In this document: piece after piece, positions 18,117 through 26,696 of the stretch
How positions within the stretch are numbered: the stretch's first letter is position 1
Layout: the number at the start of each line of letters is the position of its first letter
NCBI RefSeq assembly: GCF_034377145.1
Contig: NZ_CP139709.1
Coordinates: 62,001 to 126,000, forward strand
Length of the DNA: 64,000 nucleotides
Direction: 5' to 3'
Source of the DNA: Sulfitobacter sp. OXR-159
GTDB lineage: Bacteria > Pseudomonadota > Alphaproteobacteria > Rhodobacterales > Rhodobacteraceae
Notes under the pieces: generated by a model
The model's input: the letters and a program-made list of their open reading frames with translations, nothing else
Databases searched by the model: none
What the model was told of the DNA's origin: nothing
Translations under genes and position numbers: made by a program

Positions 18117-18147
18117 TCGGCGCGGCCCTGCTCCGGAGCCGCGCCGA
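18117..18147 (+). other. Intercistronic stem-loop between dctP and dctQ
   Basis: Arms TCGGCGCGGC (18117-18126) and GCCGCGCCGA (18138-18147) form a perfect 10-bp GC stem 5 nt after the dctP stop, with an 11-nt loop and no T-run. This fits an mRNA-stabilising or attenuating hairpin that raises binding protein over permease. Confidence 0.7.
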
Positions 18148-18165
18148 TCCGGGAGGGTCAGAGCC

Positions 18166-18645
18166 ATGCGATTTCTGCTGAACGAATTTGAAAAGATCGT
18201 CTGCGCCGTGCTGTTTCTTGGCATGACGCTGATCGGTTTCATTAATGTGGTGGTCCGCTACGCCACGCATTATTCCTTCGCCGCCTCGGAAGAGCTGCTG
18301 ACCAACGGCTTTCTGCTGCTCACCGTCTTTGGCGCCGCGATTGCTGCGCGGCGGGGGCAGCATTTGGCGGTCACGATCGTTCAGGATTTCCTACCCCGCC
18401 CCGCGGCCCGGGCCGTGTTCCTGCTGTCGGTGATCCTTTCGGTTCTGCTGCTGGCGGCTTCGGCATGGTTCTCTTGGGCCACCTTAATGAACCAGATCGG
18501 CAGCGGCATCCGCAGCTATGCGCTCGGCGTGCCCGCGTGGTGGTATCAGATCGGCCTGCCCTTAGGCTTTGCCTTGATCATCATCCGTTACCTGCAACAT
18601 GCCGCAGAAATATGGCGCGCGACGCGACAAGAACCGCGAGCATAG
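18166..18645 (+). CDS. dctQ: TRAP transporter small permease (DctQ family)
   Basis: A 159-aa inner-membrane protein with four predicted helices (about 10-35, 45-62, 80-105, 122-145). It has the DctQ pattern FEKIVCAVLFLGMTLIGFIN near the start and a conserved RRGQH loop (about 62-66). GGGAGG lies 8-13 nt before the start. It links the large permease DctM and the binding protein in a sodium-driven importer. It ends just before dctM. Confidence 0.9.
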   Translation: MRFLLNEFEKIVCAVLFLGMTLIGFINVVVRYATHYSFAASEELLTNGFLLLTVFGAAIAARRGQHLAVTIVQDFLPRPAARAVFLLSVILSVLLLAASAWFSWATLMNQIGSGIRSYALGVPAWWYQIGLPLGFALIIIRYLQHAAEIWRATRQEPRA

Positions 18646-18649
18646 TCCA

Positions 18650-19966
18650 ATGTTAGATATCTTTGGCATGGGTGCCGGCACCCAGATGATCATCGCCTTC
18701 TTCCTGCTGATGGCCCTGCGCGTGCCCGTGGCCTTCGCGCTCGGCCTTTCGGCCATGTATGCCATGTGGCAGATCGGCTTTGGCTTTGACCTTGCGGGCG
18801 ATCTGATCGCCACCGGCATCGCGAAATACGCCCTGCTCGCCATTCCCTTCTTCATCCTCGCCGGGACTTTGATGGGCACCCTCGGCATCGCAGAGCGGAT
18901 GATCCGTTTCTTTCGCATCCTCATCGGCAACCTGCCCGGCGGCATGGGTGTCGTCGGCACCGTGGTCTGCCTCTTCTGGGGGGCAGTGTCGGGCTCGGGC
19001 CCGGCCTCCGTCGCGGCCATCGGCCCGATGATCATCAAGGGCATGCAAGAAGACGGCTATCCCCGCGCTGCCGCCGCCGCTTTGGTCTGCACGGGCGCAG
19101 CCTTCTCCATCGTCATCCCGCCCTCCATCGGCCTTGTGATCTATGGCGTTATCGCCGAGACCTCCATTTCCGCACTGTTTATCGCCGCGATCATTCCGGG
19201 CCTCTTCATGGGCGTGCTAATGCTGATCATTCTACCCTTCATCAAATCGACCAACCGAGCGGAGTTGGACAAACTCTCCCCCGCGCCGCCCAGTAAAGGC
19301 TATTGGCGCGATCTTGGGCAAAGCTTCCGCGAGTCATTCTGGGGCCTGATGACCCCGGTTGTCATCCTTGGCGGTATCTACTCCGGCATCTTCACCCCGA
19401 CCGAAGCCGCCCTCGTCGCCACCGTCTATGCCATCGCCGTGGGCGCTTTTGCCTATCGAACGCTCTCCATCCGCGCCCTTTACGACGCCCTGACCGAGGC
19501 TGCTTCCTCCTCCGCCGTCGTCATGTTGGTCGTCGCCTATGCCAGCCTGTTCGGATGGGTCGTGACGGTCGAAGACCTCGTTGGCCAATACTCAGGCCAA
19601 TTGCTCAGCCTGTCGGACAATGGCGGGGTGATCTTGATGGTCATCATGCTGATCCTCTTAATCGCGGGCATGTTCATGGACCCGGTCACCGTGATGTTCA
19701 TCTCCCTGCCGATCTTCCTGCCCGTGGTGCGCGAACTTGGCTGGGATCCGGTCTGGTTCGGCGTGCTGGTGATGGTGAACCTCGCCATCGGCCTTATCAC
19801 TCCGCCCGTCGGGATCAACCTCTACGTCGCCGCGAACATCACACGTCAACCCTTGGAGCATATCGCCCGCGCCGCTTTACCGTTCCTCGCGATCAGCGTC
19901 ATCGGCCTTGCCATCGTGGCAGCGATCCCTGCCCTCTCTCTCTTCCTGCCTGAGGTGCTGAAATGA
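18650..19966 (+). CDS. dctM: TRAP transporter large permease (DctM family)
   Basis: 438 aa with about 12 hydrophobic helices. The start at 18650 (MLDIFGMGAGTQM) lies 4 nt after the dctQ stop. Family signatures include the paired helical-hairpin motifs FWGAVSGSGPASVAAIGPMI and GIFTPTEAALVATVYAI, and the late TPPVGINLYVAANI. It is the transport channel of the DctPQM system, driven by the sodium gradient. Its end overlaps the following SDR start by 4 nt, so transcription continues into that broken gene. Confidence 0.92.
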   Translation: MLDIFGMGAGTQMIIAFFLLMALRVPVAFALGLSAMYAMWQIGFGFDLAGDLIATGIAKYALLAIPFFILAGTLMGTLGIAERMIRFFRILIGNLPGGMGVVGTVVCLFWGAVSGSGPASVAAIGPMIIKGMQEDGYPRAAAAALVCTGAAFSIVIPPSIGLVIYGVIAETSISALFIAAIIPGLFMGVLMLIILPFIKSTNRAELDKLSPAPPSKGYWRDLGQSFRESFWGLMTPVVILGGIYSGIFTPTEAALVATVYAIAVGAFAYRTLSIRALYDALTEAASSSAVVMLVVAYASLFGWVVTVEDLVGQYSGQLLSLSDNGGVILMVIMLILLIAGMFMDPVTVMFISLPIFLPVVRELGWDPVWFGVLVMVNLAIGLITPPVGINLYVAANITRQPLEHIARAALPFLAISVIGLAIVAAIPALSLFLPEVLK

Positions 19967-20587
19967 ACGATACCGTTGCCCTGATTACCGGTGCCGCCCG
20001 CGGCATCGGCCTTGCCACTGCCGCGTTTTTCCACGCCGAAGGCCGCCGCGTCGTCATGCTCGACCGCGATGCGGAAGAACTGGCAGAGGCCGCGGCCTCC
20101 CTCCCTATCACCTGCGATGTTTCAATCCCACAGCAAGTCGCGCAGGCCATCGCAGAGATTAAACAGACCTTCGGCCGCCTCGACATTCTGGTTAACAACG
20201 CGGGCGTCGCCGACTTCGGGCCTCTGGCCGAGACGGACTTTTCCCACTGGCGTCGTGTCATGGATACCAACCTTGGCGCGTATTTTTAATGTCCCAAACC
20301 TGCCTTCCACTACTTTCTACGCGCGGTGGTGCCATCATCAACATTGCCTCGATCTCTGGCCTGCGCGCCTCGACCCTACGGATCGCCTATGGCACGTCCA
20401 AGGCCGCGGTGATACATCTGACCAAACAGCAAGCGGCAGAACTTGGCGAAGTCGGGATCCGCGCGAAATCGCGGACGTCATATGTTTCCTTGCAAGCGAA
20501 CGCGCGAGCTATGTAACTGGGCAGGTCGTTGCATCCGACGGCGGGTTCGACGCCACGGGCGTGGGTTTGCCTGCGCTGCGGGGCTAA
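19963..20587 (+). pseudogene. Short-chain dehydrogenase/reductase, frameshifted and internally deleted
   Basis: Begins intact: VALITGAARGIGLATAAFF (NAD(P) site), DILVNNAGVADFG, TNLGAYF. A one-base loss in the T-run near 20283-20287 creates TAA. The next frame continues with INIASISGLRASTLRIAYGT and SKAAVIHLTKQQAAELGEVG (catalytic Tyr and Lys). After GIR at about 20462 roughly 100 bp are missing. A third frame carries the usual end, REIADVICFLASERASYVTG and QVVASDGGF, with a stop at 20585-20587. It was the fourth gene of the TRAP operon and probably oxidised a hydroxyl of the imported compound. Not functional now. Confidence 0.88.
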
Positions 20588-20701
20588 CTGGGAACTTTTG
20601 CGTTAACAGATGCTACTTGGCGACGATTATGGTTGTGTCATCTGACAAGAACTATGGTGCTTGCTAGGAGACAACGAGAAGTCGTCAAGGGGAACGCTAT
20701 T

Positions 20702-21274
20702 GTGGAAGTTATCCAAACCGGCGTGCCAGAAGCTCCCTTTTCAAAGCCCGCAAAATTCGGGGTTGCACGAGGGTTCTTTTCAGACAGCTGGAACCGCAAG
20801 ATACTGGCGGAACATGGAATCGCTTTAGATTTCGCGCAGGACAATCATTCGCTCTCTGCCGCCATGGGAGCAGTACGTGGGTGGCATTCTCAGGCCCCGC
20901 GTCTCGGGGCAGAGCGAGACGCCCTCAACATTGTCGCCGACCAGATTGGCCGCCTCACCGGCGCTGCCGAGATTGCGGCGGCCTGTGATACCATTGCGCG
21001 ACGGTCGATAGACTATCCGGCCAAAAAGCAGCACCGATCATTTCTCCGGCGCACCGGATGTCAGCTGGGCCGATTTCGCTCGAGAAATTTTCGGGGAGAC
21101 GGGGTTGGATTGCATGGAAACGGGCATCGTCTCTTCCGATCATTCGATCCCGCCCAAAGGTCGCTAAAGTCTCGTCTGGATTGTTGCGCCACACAGCCGG
21201 TTTTCGGCATCCCACGCTCCGACTGGCGTGAGCCGCTTACAGATATACTTACAGACCTTGGAGGCCGATCATGA
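20702..21274 (+). pseudogene. rfbC'-'rfbD deletion fusion
   Basis: From a GTG at 20702 the frame reads an RfbC N-terminus ([39 protein letters not shown]). At [20 protein letters not shown] it switches without a stop to the C-terminal third of RfbD. Two later frameshifts scramble the middle (about 21025-21165), but the end is again RfbD-like (SRLDCCATQPVFGIPRSDWR, then LTDILTDLGG). The stop overlaps the rfbA start (ATGA). Compared with the intact rfbCBDA order at 44.8-48.2 kb, a single deletion removed the end of rfbC, all of rfbB and most of rfbD. Confidence 0.9.
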
Positions 21275-22140
21275 GTAAACGCAAAGGCATCATTCTCGCT
21301 GGAGGGTCTGGTACAAGGCTCTACCCGATCACTATGGGAATTTCGAAGCAACTCCTGCCGATCTACGACAAGCCGATGATTTACTACCCGCTGTCGGTCC
21401 TCATGCTCGGGGGCATCCGTGACATCGCCATGATCACTACGCCGCAGGATCAAGAGCAGTTCATCCGAACGCTCGGCGATGGCAGCCAGTGGGGGATCAA
21501 ACTGACCTACATCGTGCAGGAGAGCCCCGACGGTTTAGCGCAAGCCTATCTGCTGGCTGAAGACTTTCTGGCCGGTGCGCCTTCTGCAATGGTGCTCGGC
21601 GACAACATCTTTTTCGGCCACGGGCTGCCTGACATGCTGACCGCCGCAGATGCGCGCATCGAAGGGAGCACGGTGTTTGGCTATCACGTCTCTGACCCAA
21701 AACGTTACGGGGTCGTCGGCTTTGACGCTAATGGCATAGCCCGAGAGATCATCGAAAAACCCGATGTGCCGCCCTCGAAGTACGCTGTGACGGGTCTCTA
21801 TTTCCTTGACGGCGATGCCCCGAAACATGCAGCAGAGGTTCAGCCATCAGCGCGCGGCGAATTGGAGATCACTTCGCTGCTTGAGATGTATCTACAGGCG
21901 GGCAAACTGCAGGTCGAACGCATGGGGCGCGGCTATGTTTGGCTGGATACCGGCACCCATGGCAGCCTGTTGGACGCGGGAAATTTCGTCCGTACGTTGA
22001 CCGAACGACAGGGTTTGCAAACCGGTTGTCTGGAAGAGATCGCCTTTAAAAATGGGTGGATCAGCCAAGAGGCCCTCGCAGAGCGCGCCGAGATGTTCAC
22101 TAAGAATGACTATGGCAGCTATCTTGCCACGTTGAAGTAA
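21271..22140 (+). CDS. rfbA: Glucose-1-phosphate thymidylyltransferase, first copy
   Basis: 289 aa, intact. It makes dTDP-glucose from glucose-1-phosphate and dTTP, the first step to dTDP-rhamnose and other dTDP-deoxysugars. Motifs: [20 protein letters not shown] (nucleotide binding, about 9-28), VLGDNIFFGHGL, GRGYVWLDTGTHGSLLDAG. The start at 21271 overlaps the broken rfbD' by 4 nt. It is a second, clearly different version of the gene at 44821-45693 and is the only whole gene left in this debris cluster. It could still supply dTDP-glucose. Confidence 0.93.
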   Translation: MSKRKGIILAGGSGTRLYPITMGISKQLLPIYDKPMIYYPLSVLMLGGIRDIAMITTPQDQEQFIRTLGDGSQWGIKLTYIVQESPDGLAQAYLLAEDFLAGAPSAMVLGDNIFFGHGLPDMLTAADARIEGSTVFGYHVSDPKRYGVVGFDANGIAREIIEKPDVPPSKYAVTGLYFLDGDAPKHAAEVQPSARGELEITSLLEMYLQAGKLQVERMGRGYVWLDTGTHGSLLDAGNFVRTLTERQGLQTGCLEEIAFKNGWISQEALAERAEMFTKNDYGSYLATLK

Positions 22141-22218
22141 GCCTGCGCTCCTCAATCGCGCGCCGCGGTTGGTTTGCAGGTGCGTTTCTTCGATGGTCCG
22201 CTTCGGTCAACATGACGG

Positions 22219-22293
22219 ATCGAAGTACAGGCCCGGTCCTACCTGGGTCAGGATGACATCATTCGCTACGAGGACGTTTACGCGCGCAAGTAG
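22219..22293 (+). pseudogene. Last codons of a manC gene
   Basis: Reads IEVQARSYLGQDDIIRYEDV YARK and stops at 22291-22293; the intact manC at 42909-44357 ends IEVQTGSYLGEDDIIRYEDV YARGQGAKG. Only about 24 codons survive. It is the third manC trace in the window and lies directly before a strong terminator. Confidence 0.85.
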
Positions 22294-22308
22294 TGAGATC
22301 TTGACGGC

Positions 22309-22360
22309 GGCCTGTCTAGCGCGATGGCGTACCGCTGCGCGCGCTAGACAGGCCCCTTTT
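22309..22360 (+). terminator. Rho-independent terminator
   Basis: Perfect 15-bp stem: GGCCTGTCTAGCGCG (22309-22323) pairs with 22340-22354, followed by CCTTTT. It stands 16 nt after the manC remnant stop, so it once closed that operon and now ends transcription from rfbA. Confidence 0.85.
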
Positions 22361-22452
22361 GATGCGAACAGGCCTCGGGTGGGCACCCTTTATATAGCAA
22401 CCAATGCGACCTAAGCACTTCTTGGCGCTTTGCTCTCGTTGCTCGATCCTGA

Positions 22453-23223
22453 TCAAACTCCTTTAATCGCGCCGCCGTCAATGCGGATGCGCGACCCGGT
22501 GACGTAGCCTGCCCGCCCCGAGGCGAGGAAGGTGACTACATCGGCAAATTCTTCTGGTTTGCCGTAGCGGCCCACCGGGATCGTGGCGCGGGACCTGGCG
22601 GCCACCTCGGCTACGTCGCTGTCGGTGCGCTTTGCCGCGGCGGCGTCGAGCTCGTCCACCCGCTGCGTGTGGATGCGCCCGGGCATGACCACGTTGACGG
22701 TGATCCCGTTGCCCGCGACCTCGTTGGCCAGCATCTTCGACCAGCCCACCACCGCCGAGCGGATGCCGTTGCTGAGCGCAAGGTTCGGGATCGGCTGCTC
22801 CACCCCCGAGAAGGTGATCGAGATGATCCGGCCCCAGCCGCGTGCCTTCATCTCGGGCAGGAGCCGTGTGTTGAGGTGAAACAGGTTGGCCGCCATCGCC
22901 TCGAAATGCGCAAGCCACTGGCCGCGCTCGGCCGCCTGAGCAGTGCCCGGGGGCGGGCCGCCGCCGTTGTTGACCGTAATGTCCGCGCCACCGTCCGACA
23001 GCAGCTGATCGGCCAGTGCGTCGACCTGGGCAAGGTCCGACAGGTCGCATTCAAAGGGGTGGACGTTCTCCATGCCTTGCGCCCAGTCGGCGATCTTGTC
23101 GCGGCTGCGCGCGGCGGCAAAGACGGTCGCGCCCTCGGCGGCCAGAGACTTGGCAATCGCCATGCTGAGGCCCCGGTTGGCCCCCAGCACAAGCGCGCGT
23201 TTGCCGTTGAGTTCGAGATCCAT
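22453..23223 (-). CDS. SDR-family oxidoreductase lacking the catalytic Tyr
   Basis: A 256-aa Rossmann-fold protein: ALVLGANRGLSMAIAKSLAA (cofactor site, about 9-28), CDLSDLAQVDALAD and ITVNNGGGPPPGTA in place of NNAG, and the C-terminal EEFADVVTFLASGRAGYVTG. In the active-site position the usual YxxxK is replaced by LSNGIRSAVVGWSK, so Asn stands where Tyr should be. This NNGGPPPG/SNxxR branch of SDRs exists in many proteobacteria and its chemistry is not certain. It lies downstream of the second TRAP system on the same strand, with only the hydantoinase stub between, suggesting a link to that substrate. Confidence 0.85.
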   Translation of the reverse strand: MDLELNGKRALVLGANRGLSMAIAKSLAAEGATVFAAARSRDKIADWAQGMENVHPFECDLSDLAQVDALADQLLSDGGADITVNNGGGPPPGTAQAAERGQWLAHFEAMAANLFHLNTRLLPEMKARGWGRIISITFSGVEQPIPNLALSNGIRSAVVGWSKMLANEVAGNGITVNVVMPGRIHTQRVDELDAAAAKRTDSDVAEVAARSRATIPVGRYGKPEEFADVVTFLASGRAGYVTGSRIRIDGGAIKGV

Positions 23224-23264
23224 CAGTTCAATTCCTTCAATCGTTTTTCCTGTCGCGCGATCAG

Positions 23265-23561
23265 CCGGTCGACCTCGGCGCCAAAGTGACCGCCACCGCG
23301 CCTGCGCGAGCCTTTGGTCTGGATGGCAAAGGCGCGATTGCCGAAGGCTTCGATGCTGATCTAGCGATTTGGGATCCTGAAGCTTCTTACACCTACGGCG
23401 CCGATGATCTGCATGACAACACCGGGTACAATCCCTTCGAAGGCACTACCGTCAAAGGCATGCCGCGCCATGTGCTCTCTCGGGGTGAGCTATTGGTCAG
23501 GGATCGTGCGCTGGTTGCCGAAGCGCCGCGCGGGCGTTGGTTGCCGATGCGGGCGGGATAA
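23265..23561 (+). pseudogene. C-terminal stub of a hydantoinase/dihydropyrimidinase-like amidohydrolase
   Basis: Open frame reading VDLGAKVTATAPARAFGLDG, KGAIAEGFDADLAIWDPE, YNPFEGTTVKGMPRHVLSRG and ending at 23561. This is the end of cyclic amidohydrolases (dihydropyrimidinase, hydantoinase, allantoinase): the last helix of the barrel and the C-terminal beta-sandwich. The metal-binding HxH, carboxylated Lys and other His/Asp residues lie in the missing 350 or so residues. It is on the opposite strand to both neighbours, so it is a rearrangement relic. Confidence 0.8.
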
Positions 23562-23604
23562 GGGGCACCATTGCAGCGCCCCCTACCCTTCTGCGCTCTA
23601 AAGC

Positions 23605-24717
23605 TTAGTTCATGCCGTAGTTTGCACGGTCCAGCTTGTCATAGATCTCGCTTTTTGCCAGAGCCGCGAGCGCGTCGGTATCGGTGTGATCCACATCGGC
23701 CAGCAGTTCGGCCCAGCGGTCCACAATGCGCTTATAGTCTTCCAGCAGAGCCTCCGGGTTCTCGATCCCGCGGCTTTTGGCGTTTTCGATCAGCACGGCT
23801 TCGTCCGCTTTGACGAATTCCGCCAGCGCGTCTTTAAGGGCTTGGTCGGGCTCGAAAATTTCCATACCGCCTTCTTTCGCAGCAGATACCGCTTTGTCGA
23901 CGTCCTTGTCGAACTCAACCCGGTGCTGCGCCAAATAATAGGCCATTTGGTCAAACAAAACGTCGCGCGATTCTTGCGACAGACCCTGCCAGAACGTCGG
24001 GTTATAGCCCCATTCAAAGCCCGCATAATAGTTCCCCACAGCCAGCATGTTCAGATGGGTCACCACATCGGAAAGCGAAAAGGAATCGAGCGCGTCAGCG
24101 GCCGCCACGGCGCAATCGAGCGAGCCTGTATCGAGGCCGGTGTACATCTCGCTTGAGGGGATCGACACGGGCACGGCGCCCACATGTTCGGCAAAACGCG
24201 ACCAGGCGCCCCCGGCCATGCGCAGGCGTTTACCTTGGATATCCTCATAGGTGGCGACGGGCGTGTTGCACATCATGTAATATTCAGAGGTCGAGTATCC
24301 TCCACCGAAGACCACGCCATTCTCTTTCCACTCGGCCAAGGCGGCTTCGTTGGTGAGGCCAAACTCGGTCGAGGCGAAAGCCATGACCATCGGGTCGGTG
24401 TTGTAGAAGGCGAAGTTGCCGATCAGGTTCGCGACAGGCAGTTCGGACGGCGTATAGGTGCCGGCGTGATATGTCACCTGTGCCACACCATCGCGCACGC
24501 CTTGCAGTGAAGCGGCCGGCGGCAGCAAGGAGCCGCCAGCGAAGACGGTGAGATTCACCTCCCCATTGGTTTCTGCGGCCACACGTTCGGCAAATTCCAC
24601 GTAAGGACCGCGCACCATCGAATGGCGTTCCGCAAAGAAGTGGTTCGCGTTCTGGGCTGCGGCCGCAGTGCCGAGGCCGCAGACCGCGAGGGCCAGTATG
24701 GATGTGTTGAGTTTCAT
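23605..24717 (-). CDS. TRAP transporter solute-binding protein, second system
   Basis: 370 aa. The start at 24717 (MKLNTSILALAVCGLGTAAAA, signal peptide) has GGAGGA 9 nt upstream. DctP-like fold: HFFAERHSMVRGPYVEFAER, FAGGSLLPPAASLQGVRDGV, GKRLRMAGGAWSRFAEHVGA (with the conserved Arg), YTGLDTGSLDCAVAAADA. It is longer at the C-terminus than the first system's DctP and clearly belongs to another subgroup. It follows the two permease genes, the reverse of the first system's order. Its nearest relatives often bind larger or cyclic acids, but I cannot name the substrate. Confidence 0.9.
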   Translation of the reverse strand: MKLNTSILALAVCGLGTAAAAQNANHFFAERHSMVRGPYVEFAERVAAETNGEVNLTVFAGGSLLPPAASLQGVRDGVAQVTYHAGTYTPSELPVANLIGNFAFYNTDPMVMAFASTEFGLTNEAALAEWKENGVVFGGGYSTSEYYMMCNTPVATYEDIQGKRLRMAGGAWSRFAEHVGAVPVSIPSSEMYTGLDTGSLDCAVAAADALDSFSLSDVVTHLNMLAVGNYYAGFEWGYNPTFWQGLSQESRDVLFDQMAYYLAQHRVEFDKDVDKAVSAAKEGGMEIFEPDQALKDALAEFVKADEAVLIENAKSRGIENPEALLEDYKRIVDRWAELLADVDHTDTDALAALAKSEIYDKLDRANYGMN

Positions 24718-24745
24718 GTTGTCGTCTCCTCCGGTTAAAAAAGCG

Positions 24746-26056
24746 TTACTGCGCCATGAGTGAGGGCAGGAACAGGCTGATCGCGGGAAAGGCAATCAGG
24801 ATAAAAAGCGTCACGATGTCCATGGCGATGAACCATGTCGTGCCCGAGATGATGTCGCGCAGCTTTACCTCGCCAGAGAGCGCGCTGTGCAGGACATAGA
24901 GGTTCAGGCCGACCGGCGGTGTCACCAGCCCGATCTCCAAAAGCTTGATGCAGATGATGCCGAACCAAATGAGGTTGATGTCTGCGGCCTCAAGCACCGG
25001 TAGCAGGATCGGTAGCGTCAGCAGAATGAGACCGATGGAGTCGATGACCATGCCCAAGATGACGAAGAGCGCGGCAATCATCAGGATGATCACGATCTGA
25101 TTGTCCGAAACCGACAGCATCATATCCGTCAGGGCGCGCGGTACGCCCGACAGCCCCATGAAACGGGTGAACATCACCGCGCCGATGGAGAGAAAGAAGA
25201 TCGAAGAGGTCGCCAGCGTCGTCTGGCGGATCGCCTCGGCCAGCGCTTTGCGGGTCAGCGAGCGGCGCAGCAAAGCAACCGTCGCGGCAAGGAACGCGCC
25301 CACGGCGCCGGCCTCAGTCGGGGTGAAGAAACCGCCGAAGATGCCACCCAAGACGCCGAGCACCAGCACAGGAAATGGCCAAACGGACCATAGCAGGCCC
25401 AGCACTTGCGCCCGGTCGATCCGTTCGACCACGGGCGGGGCCAGCTGGGGCGTGACCGTGGCGCGAACGGTGATCATCGCCATATATACGAAAGCTGAGA
25501 GTACACCGGGAATGACGCCCGCGATGAAGAGCTGGCCGATCGATTGCTCGGTGAAAATGCCGTAGAGCACCATGAGGATCGACGGCGGAATGAGAGAGCC
25601 AAGCGTGCCCGAAGCCGCGACCACGCCGGTGGCCAGCGAGGGGTGGTATTTCGCCCTTAGCATTTCAGGCACGGCAATTTTCGACATTGCAGCGGTCGTC
25701 GCGATGGAAGAGCCAGAAGCGGCCGCGAAGAGCCCGCAAGCGCCAACACTGGCCGAAGCCAGTCCACCCGGCACCCGCGCCAGCATCACGCGCAGCAAAT
25801 CGAACGCGCCCGCCGTCAGCCCGGTATTGGCGGCGATGAACCCCATGAAGAGAAACATCGGGATTGCCGTCAGTGACCAGTCTCCGATCAAGTTGAAGGG
25901 CATGGCGCTGACGATGCCGAACGCGGCTTGTAGGTTGAACATCACGGTAATGCCCACGAAAGATACCGCCATAAGGGCGGTCCCGATGGACATCCGAAAG
26001 GCCAGCAGGCCGAACAGCGCGCCCACACCGATCCAGCCGATAACAAGATTGCTCAT
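24746..26056 (-). CDS. TRAP transporter large permease, second system
   Basis: 436 aa. The start at 26056 (MSNLVIGWIGVGALFGLL) overlaps the small permease stop (ATGA). Multi-helix DctM protein with the paired motifs GLFAAASGSSIATTAAMSKI and GFFTPTEAGAVGAFLAATVA and the late VTPPVGLNLYVLHSALSG. It forms the sodium-coupled import channel. It is followed 28 nt later by the binding protein gene. Confidence 0.92.
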   Translation of the reverse strand: MSNLVIGWIGVGALFGLLAFRMSIGTALMAVSFVGITVMFNLQAAFGIVSAMPFNLIGDWSLTAIPMFLFMGFIAANTGLTAGAFDLLRVMLARVPGGLASASVGACGLFAAASGSSIATTAAMSKIAVPEMLRAKYHPSLATGVVAASGTLGSLIPPSILMVLYGIFTEQSIGQLFIAGVIPGVLSAFVYMAMITVRATVTPQLAPPVVERIDRAQVLGLLWSVWPFPVLVLGVLGGIFGGFFTPTEAGAVGAFLAATVALLRRSLTRKALAEAIRQTTLATSSIFFLSIGAVMFTRFMGLSGVPRALTDMMLSVSDNQIVIILMIAALFVILGMVIDSIGLILLTLPILLPVLEAADINLIWFGIICIKLLEIGLVTPPVGLNLYVLHSALSGEVKLRDIISGTTWFIAMDIVTLFILIAFPAISLFLPSLMAQ

Positions 26057-26565
26057 GACATGCCCCCATCGAGGTCGGACTGGGTGACAGGCTGCCCGCG
26101 CAGCACCAGCAGACCCCGCAGCAACGCGGCGAGACTGGCAAGGCCGAAGCCGAGCGGCAAAACCATACGCGAAGGCCAAACAATGACTTCACGTCCGCCC
26201 ATCACGACTTCGCCCACACGCAGGGCGCGCATGGCGTCCAGCCCGGTGCGCCATGTCATTACGGCCAAGATCGCGGCGGCGGCCAGGCAGCTAAAGAGCA
26301 ACGCGAGTTTCTGAAGCCATGCGGGGAAGTGATTGAACAACAGATCGACGGAGATTTGCTGGTCCTGCATCTCGACAAAGGCCATCGGAAGCATGACCAG
26401 CGCGACCATATAGTAGTAGGACGACATCTCGACAGTGCCTTGGATCGGCGCGTTCCACACCAGTTTAGCGACGACATCGGCCACGATGTTCAGCATCATC
26501 GCGATGACACCGAAGCCGCCGATAAACATCAGCCAAGAGCATAATCTGTTGAACAGCGTCAGCAT
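26053..26565 (-). CDS. TRAP transporter small permease, second system
   Basis: 170 aa starting at 26565 (MLTLFNRLCSWLMFIGGFG) with GGAGG 5-6 nt upstream. Four predicted helices; the DctQ-like loop MQDQQISVDLLFNHFP is between helices 2 and 3. First gene of the dctQ-dctM-dctP operon and divergent from a LysR-type regulator, which probably controls it. Confidence 0.88.
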   Translation of the reverse strand: MLTLFNRLCSWLMFIGGFGVIAMMLNIVADVVAKLVWNAPIQGTVEMSSYYYMVALVMLPMAFVEMQDQQISVDLLFNHFPAWLQKLALLFSCLAAAAILAVMTWRTGLDAMRALRVGEVVMGGREVIVWPSRMVLPLGFGLASLAALLRGLLVLRGQPVTQSDLDGGMS

Positions 26566-26696
26566 CGGGCCTCCTCCCCATACCAAGACGGGAACCGGGC
26601 CCGTAATTCCGATTCAACCTCACCGCTGAAGGGTCAGTTGACAAATAGCGATGGTTGATCGAGTGATAACGAAACGCGATCAACACGGAAGCATCA

